A model generated the notes under the pieces. That model worked only from the letters and a program-made list of their open reading frames with translations. It did not search any database and was not told where the DNA came from. A DNA stretch of 64,000 nucleotides from Aestuariivita sp. (GTDB lineage: Bacteria > Pseudomonadota > Alphaproteobacteria > Rhodobacterales > Rhodobacteraceae). The stretch is taken from assembly GCA_026709985.1 (NCBI GenBank), contig JAPORY010000039.1, positions 62,001-126,000 of the forward strand. The letters run 5' to 3'. Positions 29,782-37,863 of this stretch are shown here, in pieces; position 1 is the stretch's first letter; each line of letters begins with the position of its first letter. The position numbers were made by a program, and so were the translations under genes.

Positions 29782-31008
29782 ATGAACATGCCTACAGAAA
29801 ATAAACCTGAATCGTTGGCAGAAAAACGAATTCTGCTCCTCATTGGTGGCGGGATCGCAGCCTACAAATCCCTAGAGCTCATTCGTCGATTGAAAGAGCG
29901 CGGTGCTTCGGTGACACCGGTATTGACAGCTGCGGGCGAAGAATTTGTTACCCCGCTTTCGGTATCGGCTTTGGCTGAACAAAAGGTTTATCGATCACTT
30001 TTTGACTACGACGATGAAGTCGAAATGGGTCATATTCAGCTTTCTCGAAAAGCCGACCTACTTGTCGTCGCTCCTGCGACAGCGGACCTAATGGCGAAAG
30101 CGGCGGCAGGAATTGCGAGTGATTTGGCGACGACATTGCTGCTTGCGACCGACAAACCCGCCTTGCTTGCACCGGCAATGAATGTTCGGATGTGGGAACA
30201 TGTCGCCACTCAGAGGAACTACAATCGCTTGCTGCAAGATGGGATCAAATTTGTTGGGCCTGCGGAAGGAGAAATGGCCTGCGGTGAGTATGGGCCAGGC
30301 CGAATGGCGGAAGTTGAAGAAATTTGTCTAGCAATAGGGGATCATTTTTCCGCAAGTCCAAGGATAAACAAACGCGTCATTGTGACTTCCGGGCCAACCC
30401 GAGAGTCTATTGATCCGGTACGCTACATTTCTAATCGATCTTCCGGTGCTCAAGGGACCGCTATCGCCCAGGCATTAATCAGTCGGGGGGTAGAAGTTGT
30501 TTTTGTATCTGGTCCCTCAGCTATACCGCCGCCAGTGGGGGTCCATTATATTCCCGTCGAAACCGCACGCGAAATGGACGCGGCGGTTAACCAGGCTCTA
30601 CCCGCAGACGCTGCTGTCTTTGCGGCAGCGGTTGCTGATTGGCGGGCGAGATCGACGGGGGCACAGAAATTAAAGAAAGCGACGCAAAAGATTCCGCAAT
30701 TGGATCTCATAGAAAATCCCGATATCTTGGCCGGGGTTGCAAAGCGGCAAAAACACCGACCCAAGCTAGTCGTTGGCTTTGCAGCCGAGACTGAAGATAT
30801 CGAAATACATGCGCAACAGAAGCTTAAACAAAAGGCGTGCGACTGGATCGTTGCAAACGACGTCAGCGTAAATTCTGGCATTGTCGGTGGTAAAGATAAC
30901 GCTGTAACGCTTGTGAGGAGTGATGGTTTGGAACGATGGCCAAGCATGAGCAAGCTGGAAGTCGGTAATCGCCTAGCTGATCGAATTTTGGCAGTTCTGA
31001 ATGAGTGA
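29782..31008 (+). CDS. coaBC: Phosphopantothenoylcysteine decarboxylase / phosphopantothenate-cysteine ligase
   Basis: This bifunctional flavoprotein carries out two steps of coenzyme A synthesis: ligation of cysteine to 4'-phosphopantothenate, then decarboxylation to 4'-phosphopantetheine. The N-terminal CoaC domain has LLIGGGIAAYKSLELIRRLK, PATADLMAKAAAGIASDLAT, the PAMN motif (LAPAMNVRMW) and the active-site cysteine in EMACGEYGPGRMAE. The C-terminal CoaB domain begins near residue 197 with VTSGPTRESIDPVRYISNRS. The protein is 408 residues, as usual. Start may be the first or the third codon (ATGAACATG). Its last bases overlap the dut start, so the genes are translationally coupled. Confidence 0.96.
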   Translation: MNMPTENKPESLAEKRILLLIGGGIAAYKSLELIRRLKERGASVTPVLTAAGEEFVTPLSVSALAEQKVYRSLFDYDDEVEMGHIQLSRKADLLVVAPATADLMAKAAAGIASDLATTLLLATDKPALLAPAMNVRMWEHVATQRNYNRLLQDGIKFVGPAEGEMACGEYGPGRMAEVEEICLAIGDHFSASPRINKRVIVTSGPTRESIDPVRYISNRSSGAQGTAIAQALISRGVEVVFVSGPSAIPPPVGVHYIPVETAREMDAAVNQALPADAAVFAAAVADWRARSTGAQKLKKATQKIPQLDLIENPDILAGVAKRQKHRPKLVVGFAAETEDIEIHAQQKLKQKACDWIVANDVSVNSGIVGGKDNAVTLVRSDGLERWPSMSKLEVGNRLADRILAVLNE

Positions 31009-31462
31009 CGCAGTCGAGGTACGAATTCAAAGAGAGTTCGACTCGGATCACGCTGTTCCTTTACCATCATTCCAAACCGTTGGTGCGGCAGGCGCGGACC
31101 TGCGCGCGAATCTAGCGACAGAATTCGTCACGATTGAGCGCGGTGAGCGATCTTTGATCCCGACCGGGATTCGGTTGGCCGTTCCAATCGGATACGAGGC
31201 GCAAATAAGGCCGCGATCAGGCCTTGCGCTACAATACGGCTTGATGGTTTGCAACGCACCGGGCACCATTGATAGTGATTACCGTGGACCTATTGGGGTC
31301 ATTCTACTCAACACTGGACAAGAAGCGGTAAAGATTAGTCACGGCAGCCGCATCGCACAATTAATTGTTGCGCCAGTGGTTCAAGCTCGCTTCGTCATAT
31401 CAAAGAATTTAGATGATACCGCCAGAGGGGACAGTGGCTTCGGATCAACGGGACTCGATTAA
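31001..31462 (+). CDS. dut: dUTP diphosphatase
   Basis: The trimeric enzyme hydrolyses dUTP to dUMP, keeping uracil out of DNA and feeding dTMP synthesis. The 153-residue protein has the standard motifs: AGADLRANL, PRSGLALQYG, VCNAPGTIDSDYRGPIGVIL with the catalytic Asp, and the C-terminal arm RGDSGFGSTG that closes the active site. The ATG lies inside the coaBC end with an 8-base overlap, and the stop overlaps the next gene as TAATG. The coaBC-dut pairing is widespread in proteobacteria. Confidence 0.96.
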   Translation: MSDAVEVRIQREFDSDHAVPLPSFQTVGAAGADLRANLATEFVTIERGERSLIPTGIRLAVPIGYEAQIRPRSGLALQYGLMVCNAPGTIDSDYRGPIGVILLNTGQEAVKISHGSRIAQLIVAPVVQARFVISKNLDDTARGDSGFGSTGLD

Positions 31463-32532
31463 TGATTTTGGTGCTAGGCTTGGCAGTAGTCTTATGGAGT
31501 GCGGGGGCTTTGCTTGGCGCGCCGAGATCACTTCAATTGATGATGGTCGCCACCATTTATGTCGCGGTGATCATCATTCAGGTTGCGCTGCCTTCTGGGC
31601 ACGCTCTGCGCGAGGCAACAGGCGGTTCTGTCGCCCATTGGTTGATTCTTGGCGGGCTCACAGTTTTGGTACTGTTCTATCGGAATGGTCTGCAGCGATT
31701 GCGAAAATTAGCACACAAGAGGACAGCGTCTTCGCAGTTCGAACTGAGCAGTCCCGGTGTTTTTTCGGAAGTTGAATTAGAACGATACGCACGACACATA
31801 ATCCTGCGGGAAATCGGCGGCGGCGGTCAAAGGAAACTAAAGACCAGTCGCGTTCTGGTGATCGGGGCTGGTGGTCTGGGTTCACCGGCGTTGCAGTATT
31901 TGGCGGCCGCGGGGGTCGGTCACGTTGGCATCATTGATGACGATGTGGTCACGAACAGTAATTTGCAACGGCAAGTCATTCATAGAGATGCCGACATTGG
32001 TGTTGCGAAAGTTTTCTCGGCTGCATCGGCCATGGTCGCGCAAAATCCCTTCATTGACGTCAAGGCTTATAAACGAAGACTAACGGCGGAAATCGCTCGG
32101 GATTTAATTGCCGACTACGATGTTGTCCTTGATGGTTCGGACAATATTGAAACGCGTTATTTAGCCAATGCCGCAGCAGTGGCAGCCAATCGTCCTTTAG
32201 TTTCTGGCGCGTTGTCGCAATGGGAGGGACAATTGAGCGTATTCTTCCCAAAGAAGGGAGGTCCGTGCTATCAATGCCTCTTTCCAAACCCACCGGCACC
32301 CGAACTTACCCCGTCGTGCGCTGCTGCCGGAATAGTCGGTCCGCTGCCGGGTGTAATCGGATCAATGATGGCTCTTGAAGCCATAAAAATCATTACCGAG
32401 GCGGGCACCGAGATTCGTGGAAAAATGCTGATATACGATGCACTCTGGGGCGAAACCCGACAGATTTCCGTCCCTCGCCAGTCAGATTGCGCGATTTGCG
32501 GCAGAGTTAATCAAAGTGATGGAGAAAGTTAA
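31462..32532 (+). CDS. moeB: MoeB/ThiF-family adenylyltransferase with N-terminal membrane region
   Basis: This E1-like enzyme adenylates the C-terminus of a sulfur-carrier protein for molybdopterin or thiamine synthesis. The first about 80 residues form two or three membrane segments, followed by the catalytic domain: ELERYARHIILREIGGGGQ, ATP loop VLVIGAGGLGSPALQYLAAA, DDDVVTNSNLQRQVIH, DGSDNIETRYLAN and the Zn cysteines CYQC and CAIC. SCAAAGIVGPLPGVIGS is conserved. The membrane anchor is absent from E. coli MoeB but is seen, to my knowledge, in alphaproteobacterial homologues. Its ATG overlaps the dut stop, making a three-gene coupled operon. ThiF function is possible instead. Confidence 0.88.
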   Translation: MILVLGLAVVLWSAGALLGAPRSLQLMMVATIYVAVIIIQVALPSGHALREATGGSVAHWLILGGLTVLVLFYRNGLQRLRKLAHKRTASSQFELSSPGVFSEVELERYARHIILREIGGGGQRKLKTSRVLVIGAGGLGSPALQYLAAAGVGHVGIIDDDVVTNSNLQRQVIHRDADIGVAKVFSAASAMVAQNPFIDVKAYKRRLTAEIARDLIADYDVVLDGSDNIETRYLANAAAVAANRPLVSGALSQWEGQLSVFFPKKGGPCYQCLFPNPPAPELTPSCAAAGIVGPLPGVIGSMMALEAIKIITEAGTEIRGKMLIYDALWGETRQISVPRQSDCAICGRVNQSDGES

Positions 32533-33138
32533 GCCGAAAAACTGAATGTTTCTTACGCAGACCCAATCAACATGTATCTCGGAGTGCGCTAAACTCGGTT
32601 GCGAGAGCATTGGGATCTCGACCGGGCGGTGCGCAAATTTGGAGTTAACTTGCTATAGCAAAGAGTGCATCTATCCTCTGATGTAGTAACAGTATTAACG
32701 GTGGTGAGAAAATACGCAAATTTGTCAGAAAGCCTCGTTTTTGTTGCCTAGGCTGTTTCGGGTTTGTCCAGTGCTGCGTTAGACCGATTCAGACGCAGGA
32801 TTGCTCTGGAACCCAGCGTGACCGACGAAGAGGGATCTTTGTTTCAGCTAGTTTGATCGGATTCGCAACGCTTGTGTGTGTGGGCGGCAACCAGAGCAAG
32901 TGCAGCAAGACGAGGGTGGAGGGTGGAGTGGTGGGCCGCGGGCAGCGATGCTGCTGATTATGTGTCGTCTATGTTGGTTTTTCCAAAACTCAAATTCTTC
33001 TGTTCATTTCCAGGTCTGAGCTAAACGTTTCAATAAGTCGATATACGACCGTTCATTTGGTGATGATTTCTTCCGATAAACTCGGTCGGTATCCTCGTTA
33101 ATCGCACGGGTGCTTTGATGCGGCGGGTCGCGAAGCAT
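32533..33138. other. Intergenic stretch at the edge of an accessory region
   Basis: Some 606 bases between the moeB end and a toxin-antitoxin remnant. No ORF, RNA gene, terminator or repeat is supported. It may hold degenerate sequence from past insertions. Confidence 0.4.
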
Positions 33139-33559
33139 TCATGGTTCCATCCATGGATTAATCACCTCAATATTCGTGTCCGTGAAATCCGTCACGTTGC
33201 GCGTTACCACCGCCATGTTGCGCACGCGAGCAATAGCAGCAATTTGGCAGTCGGCGTCGGACATCAATAGTCCCATCGCCCGTCGGGCGGCTGCGATCTC
33301 GGCGTAAGCCCTAGCGGCGGAACTATCATAAAGGGAGAATACGTTTGGCGAAGCCTGTGCGCACCCTCCGTTCCAGTCCTTGTGCCAGTCCATCGCGTCG
33401 TCTGCCTGGTGGTATGATTTCGAGGCCATAACGTAATTCCGCTTCACTGATCGCCGTGAGATGCAGACTCGATGTTGCCCGTTCTGCTATCCAGGAGGTT
33501 ACGGAAGCATCAGGCATAGGACGCATCAGCTCGGACAGCACATTCGTGTCAAGAATCAA
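33139..33559 (-). pseudogene. Frameshifted PIN-domain toxin (FitB/VapC type)
   Basis: PIN-domain toxins are Mg-dependent RNases. The N-terminal half (TTG start at 33559) reads LILDTNVLSELMRPMPDASV, TAISEAELRYGLEIIPPGRR, and runs into a stop at 33326 after FAKRILPL. The C-terminal half, in another frame, reads YDSSAARAYAEIAAARRAMG, SDADCQIAAIARVRNMAVVT, TRNVTDFTDTNIEVINPW. The two join as LP-DSSAARAY if one base is removed in the ATAAA run at 33328-33332, so this is a single one-base insertion. All four acidic PIN residues are present across the two halves. It follows its antitoxin gene with a 17-base gap. Either the toxin is disabled or the base is a sequencing error. Confidence 0.85.
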
Positions 33560-33576
33560 TACGGGCGGACGGTGCC

Positions 33577-33819
33577 TTAGTCGAAGTGCGGCGGCTCTCG
33601 CATCAGACGACGCGGTGGCAATTCTAGTACTACGCCGCCGCAGGACGCGAAGCATTCGCGGATGAATGCGGTTAGATTCTCTGGCTCAGCTTCCTGCCCG
33701 ACCGCATCGCGCAGAATCAGCCTTGCTTCTTCTTCCATCGACCGGCCGTTGCCCGATGCCCACGTGCGAAGCCTCGCCTTGATACCGTCGTCCAAATTAC
33801 GGATCGTGATACGCGCCAT
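33577..33819 (-). CDS. Ribbon-helix-helix antitoxin (FitA type)
   Basis: The 80-residue protein begins MARITIRNLDDGIKARLRTW with the RHH DNA-binding strand-helix pattern and RSMEEEARLILRDAV typical of FitA-like antitoxins. Its tail (about residues 45-80) would wrap the PIN toxin encoded just downstream. Such antitoxins bind the shared promoter and neutralise the toxin. The ATG at 33819 has a good GGAGG site. It remains intact although the toxin frame is broken. Confidence 0.88.
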   Translation of the reverse strand: MARITIRNLDDGIKARLRTWASGNGRSMEEEARLILRDAVGQEAEPENLTAFIRECFASCGGVVLELPPRRLMREPPHFD

Positions 33820-33998
33820 GTCTACGTCCTCCGTTACCCGTTGATTGAGAGCCTATGAAGTGGTTGTAATGCTGTCAAGGTGAAGTCTTTTTCAGGGTGC
33901 GAATCTGTTTTCCGGTGCGATTCGTGGAATGACCTCTTACATATCCGATGAGCAAAATGTTCAGGGTAGGGGGTTTCACGCAAAGAAGGAGGCCCCAC

Positions 33999-34180
33999 AT
34001 GACCAAAAAACTGACACCCGCCCGACGGTCCGCTTGAAACCCAACTCGTATCAACCCAGCAAGGCTGAACCGGACGAACTCATCGTCATCCACAAGCGGG
34101 ATGGGTCAATCCCATCTCAGGCAGAACTTGCTCAGACCGCCTTGCGGCCCATGACTATCATGGAAGATGACGAAGCGTAA
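33999..34180 (+). pseudogene. Small conserved hypothetical protein with a homopolymer frameshift
   Basis: A strong AAGGAGG site precedes the ATG at 33999, but that frame ends after 12 codons. The next frame encodes RPTVRLKPNSYQPSKAE, then IHKRDGSIPSQAELAQTALRP, resembling a small hypothetical protein family I recognise only vaguely. Adding one A to the A6 run at 34005-34010 gives a single 60-residue protein starting MTKKTDTRPTVRLKPNSYQP. So either one base is missing in the assembly or the gene is broken. Function is unknown. Confidence 0.65.
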
Positions 34181-34311
34181 TTCGGTCCAGGATTTTCGGA
34201 ATTTTAATTCCGGCAAACTTTCCGGTTAAGCAAATTAGGATTTTGGTAAATATAATCCCCAAAAAATTAAACCGGAGTCAGGTGTATTTTGTTGATAGAT
34301 CAAGGAGCGAA

Positions 34312-35607
34312 TTACTCTTCCGCAAATGCAAAGTTCTGAATTTTTCCTTCGTCATCAAGCTTGAGCAAAATGTTTACCGGTGAATTCTGCGCGTTAACTA
34401 ATTCATGGGCTATTGTGATCACTTGCTCGATCAACAATTCATCATTTTCCAGTTCCCTTTTGTCGCGTATATCAGCGAGATAAGAGAGACTGTTTTTACT
34501 GAATTTATCTTTGGCCAAAATTTCAATAATAATGGAACAGACCTCTCTGTACATCACGTACATATCTTCTAATTCCTTTCTTACATTGTTGACACGACTA
34601 TATATCCATTCTGGATTTTCTTCTACAAACAGCATAATGCGATACCCGCACAATCTCGTGTATTGGCAGAACGTATGCTCCTTCAAGAACATCAATAAAC
34701 TATCGACTGCTTTGTTAAATTCAGATCCTAACCCGGCAATATCTTTCAATTTTAATAGCGTGGCGGATATATCCTTTTCTATGTGGACTTTTTTATTCTC
34801 AAGATCGGAAAGTATACTACTGACGGTCGAACGATGAATATCGCTGAATTGATGGTTAGCCATATCCTCAATTATGTCGCGAAAATTACAAAACGCACCT
34901 TCAAGCTTAGAACGTCTTTCGTCCTTCTGAAATTCCTTAACTTCTTCGGTATCCCTTTTGATTTCGTCTAGCTTCTTGTCGATGCGACCAAGCTTTTCGT
35001 TAATGTCGTATAGCTGTTTTTCGGCCACTAACATTGCCAAGAGTTTATGAACGCCTGCAACGGATACCAAAATTCTTAATTGGTTGGGCTTGTCCAATTT
35101 GGCGTGCTCTGTGATTTTTCCGTTAACCTTTATCATTCCCCGTTTTGACGTCTCTTCCCCGGCTACAGTCGCTAAGTCATCCCAAGAATAATTTTGTGGC
35201 AAGCTCACCTTGGCGTAGTTTTCTGTGAGAACTTCCGTGCCAATGCCCAAATTGGGGACAGAAGAAAGAAGCGGATTGAGTTGTGATATTTGACTCTTTT
35301 GTCCCATTTCGCCTGTTGCAGCTTCCCATTTCATTCTTCCGGGATCAGAAACTTTCGCACTCGTTATTTCCAAACAAGGAGTATCGTGTTTTTGGTCTGT
35401 AAAAGTCGATTTGTCCTTGCGTTGAAAATCAAGGCTACGCAAATTCTTTTGCATCTCCCGCCATTCGTGACGCTCTCTTTCGTTTTCCTTTTTCTGATCT
35501 GCTTCTTCGCGTCTTTTGGGGTCATCAATAATGTATTTTTTTCCAACTAACGCAAATGAGGCACCCACTATTGTAGTCACCATTGCAGTGATAATGTATC
35601 TGAACAT
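34312..35607 (-). CDS. Membrane-anchored coiled-coil protein of unknown function
   Basis: I do not recognise this 431-residue protein. From the ATG at 35607 (AAGGAAG site upstream; a longer frame to 35658 is less likely) it starts with one membrane segment (MFRYIITAMVTTIVGASFAL), followed by a strongly charged segment (DPKRREEADQKKENERERHE). The central part has a likely coiled coil (LYDINEKLGRIDKKLDEIKR and DTEEVKEFQKDERRSKLEGA), then a long alpha-helical C-terminal region. It would be held at the inner membrane facing the cytoplasm. The gene is distinctly more AT-rich than its core neighbours and stands beside broken accessory genes, suggesting recent transfer. A role in stress or phage defence is possible but unsupported. 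Confidence 0.6.
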   Translation of the reverse strand: MFRYIITAMVTTIVGASFALVGKKYIIDDPKRREEADQKKENERERHEWREMQKNLRSLDFQRKDKSTFTDQKHDTPCLEITSAKVSDPGRMKWEAATGEMGQKSQISQLNPLLSSVPNLGIGTEVLTENYAKVSLPQNYSWDDLATVAGEETSKRGMIKVNGKITEHAKLDKPNQLRILVSVAGVHKLLAMLVAEKQLYDINEKLGRIDKKLDEIKRDTEEVKEFQKDERRSKLEGAFCNFRDIIEDMANHQFSDIHRSTVSSILSDLENKKVHIEKDISATLLKLKDIAGLGSEFNKAVDSLLMFLKEHTFCQYTRLCGYRIMLFVEENPEWIYSRVNNVRKELEDMYVMYREVCSIIIEILAKDKFSKNSLSYLADIRDKRELENDELLIEQVITIAHELVNAQNSPVNILLKLDDEGKIQNFAFAEE

Positions 35608-35784
35608 CTGATTCACTTCCTTCCAAAAATGCTTTGACCTTCGATTCCCAAGTTGCATATGACCTTCATATGTTTGTTAAAACGCGGACGCGGAGATTGT
35701 GCTCTCGCTCGCTTGCTGCTATTTCTTATCAGTTCAGCACCAGTCAGAACTATGCTCTATTAGGAACTATGACCTACCAAAGCG

Positions 35785-36714
35785 TCAATAGCCTTGATCA
35801 CGATCAACGACGTAAAGAAAGGAATCACCAGTCTCGCCGCGTCGAACATTTTCGACGATTGTCTTGGCGGCGGAAAAAGGACGCGTTTCCGAGGCAATGT
35901 GCGGTGTTATAGTAACTCGGGGATGGTGCCAAAATGGATGATCTGCAGGTAGCGGCTCTTTGCGAAAAACATCCAACGTTGCATGACCTAAGAGCCCAGT
36001 ATCCAGTGCGGCGATCAGATCCGTGTCATTGATGAGCTGGCCGCGGCCCGAATTTAACAAAACAGCCTTCGGAGCGAGCAGCGATAGTGATTCGGCATTT
36101 ATGATATTTTCGGTATGCCTAGTTGCCGGTAACAGCAGGATGACGATTTCGGCATCGGTTAAGGCACACCTAAACCCAGCATCTCCAAAAAATGTACGAA
36201 TGCCATTGAGATGTTTTTCCGAGCGAGACCACCCAGAGACCGAAAAACCAAGATTCGCTAAAGTCACAGCGCACGCTTTACCGAGTTCACCGAGTCCAAG
36301 AACGGTCACTCGCCGTTGTGACGCCAGGGGTGGTGCGACCGATTGCCAATCCCCCGGAGAAGCCAAAATGTGGGTGTCCATTCCAAGATGATGTCGCAAC
36401 GTATGCCCGACTACCCATTCGACCATGCCTTGCGTCATTGCTGGATCGACCATGCGCAAAAGCGGAACAACGATAGAGGAATTTTCTACTATGCTTTCAA
36501 CGCCAGCCCAGAGGTTAAGGACGGCCTTGAGTCGACGAAATGGGGTAAAGTCCCGCAAGTGACTGTCGGGGGTATAAATCACATAATCAACGATTTCAGG
36601 TGAAAATGAACAGCGGAGATCTACAGTTAAACCCACTTCGGTGAAGGCCGCACGCAGTTCAGGTTCATAGTCAACCCAGCGCTCTTGACCAGCGGCAAAA
36701 AGAACGTTGAGCAT
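35785..36714 (-). CDS. ghrA: Glyoxylate/hydroxypyruvate reductase A
   Basis: This NAD(P)H-dependent enzyme reduces glyoxylate to glycolate and hydroxypyruvate to D-glycerate. The 309-residue protein shows the Rossmann signature VTVLGLGELGKACAVTLANL, LPATRHTENIINAE, the catalytic arginine in LLNSGRGQLINDTDLIAALD, and the catalytic His in VTITPHIASETRPFSA. Length and motifs fit GhrA. It is the second such reductase in the window (the other is at 19590-20576). It starts ten bases after rodA ends and may be cotranscribed with the shape operon. Confidence 0.93.
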   Translation of the reverse strand: MLNVLFAAGQERWVDYEPELRAAFTEVGLTVDLRCSFSPEIVDYVIYTPDSHLRDFTPFRRLKAVLNLWAGVESIVENSSIVVPLLRMVDPAMTQGMVEWVVGHTLRHHLGMDTHILASPGDWQSVAPPLASQRRVTVLGLGELGKACAVTLANLGFSVSGWSRSEKHLNGIRTFFGDAGFRCALTDAEIVILLLPATRHTENIINAESLSLLAPKAVLLNSGRGQLINDTDLIAALDTGLLGHATLDVFRKEPLPADHPFWHHPRVTITPHIASETRPFSAAKTIVENVRRGETGDSFLYVVDRDQGY

Positions 36715-36723
36715 CTTGGGTCA

Positions 36724-37863
36724 CTACCGTGGTTGGTGAATTTGAGCACTCTGAACTAAACCGAACGCCATCATAATCACCAGCATCGCCGAGCCACCAA
36801 AACTTACGAGCGGTAGGGGTACCCCCACCACCGGTGCTAAACCAGTGACCATCGACATGTTTAGTGCAAAAATCAAAAAGAAAGTAAATGCAATTCCAAG
36901 GGTCAATAACATCGAGAATCGGTCTTTCGTCGATAAGGCAACGACGATGCAAACGATGACGATCATGACGTAGAGGCCGAGCAACGTAGCGGTTCCGACA
37001 AAACCAAACTCTTCGGCTAAGGTAGTGAAAATGAAGTCAGTATGCTTTTCTGGTAGGAAATTAAGGCGCGATTGTGTTCCCTGCATGAAGCCGCGGCCCG
37101 ACCAACCCCCCGAACCCAGTGCTATTTTCGACTGAGTAATATGGTAGCCAGCCCCCAAAGGGTCACTATCTGGGTTAAAAAAGGTATCAATCCGTCGATA
37201 CTGATAGTCTTGCAATAGTTGCCAAGCGGTTCCACGACTTTGGAAGACCGCCAAGATTAAGGTTGCGATCAACGCGAAGACAGCAACAAAATACCCCCAA
37301 TGGACACCCGCAACAAACATAACACTGGCGCCAGCTGACAGTAATAGAATCGCCGTCCCGAGGTCCGGCTGCCCCAAGATTATGACCGTCGGCAGAATAA
37401 TAATGACCACGGGCACAAAAACCCATATCGGATGCGAGATTCGACGGGCAGGCAACCAATCATAATAGGCCGCAAGCAGCATAATGAGCGTGAGCTTCAT
37501 TAATTCAGAAGGCTGCAGGCGAAACAGGCCAAAGTCCAGCCATCGTTGGGCTCCCTGACTGACAATTCCAAAAAGATCGACGGCGAGTAAAAGAAAGAGT
37601 GAAAAAATATAGCAGAGGGGAGAGACACTTCGCCAAAACCAAATCGGAATTATTGCGGCGACCAACATGACGAATAAACCCGCTGCAAATCGAATCATTT
37701 GCGGTGCCGCCCATGGCCAAAAATTTCCGCCCGCAATTGAATAGAGCATCAAGAATCCGAAGCTCGCTGTCGCAAAAATCAGCAAAATTAGCGGCCAATT
37801 TAAGTACCGGAGTTTGCTTGGACCGGCGGGGATCGTTCCGACAGATTGTACCAAGTAGCTCAT
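36724..37863 (-). CDS. rodA: Rod-shape SEDS peptidoglycan glycosyltransferase
   Basis: RodA polymerises glycan strands for cell elongation together with PBP2. The 379-residue membrane protein has about ten predicted segments. The conserved SEDS features LFRLQPSELMKLTLIMLLA, GQPDLGTAILLL, PEKHTDFIFTTLAEEFGFVG and PLPLVSFGGSAMLVIMMAFG are all visible. Its ATG overlaps the mrdA stop as ATGA, so the two are translationally coupled, matching their joint function in the elongasome. Confidence 0.96.
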   Translation of the reverse strand: MSYLVQSVGTIPAGPSKLRYLNWPLILLIFATASFGFLMLYSIAGGNFWPWAAPQMIRFAAGLFVMLVAAIIPIWFWRSVSPLCYIFSLFLLLAVDLFGIVSQGAQRWLDFGLFRLQPSELMKLTLIMLLAAYYDWLPARRISHPIWVFVPVVIIILPTVIILGQPDLGTAILLLSAGASVMFVAGVHWGYFVAVFALIATLILAVFQSRGTAWQLLQDYQYRRIDTFFNPDSDPLGAGYHITQSKIALGSGGWSGRGFMQGTQSRLNFLPEKHTDFIFTTLAEEFGFVGTATLLGLYVMIVIVCIVVALSTKDRFSMLLTLGIAFTFFLIFALNMSMVTGLAPVVGVPLPLVSFGGSAMLVIMMAFGLVQSAQIHQPR

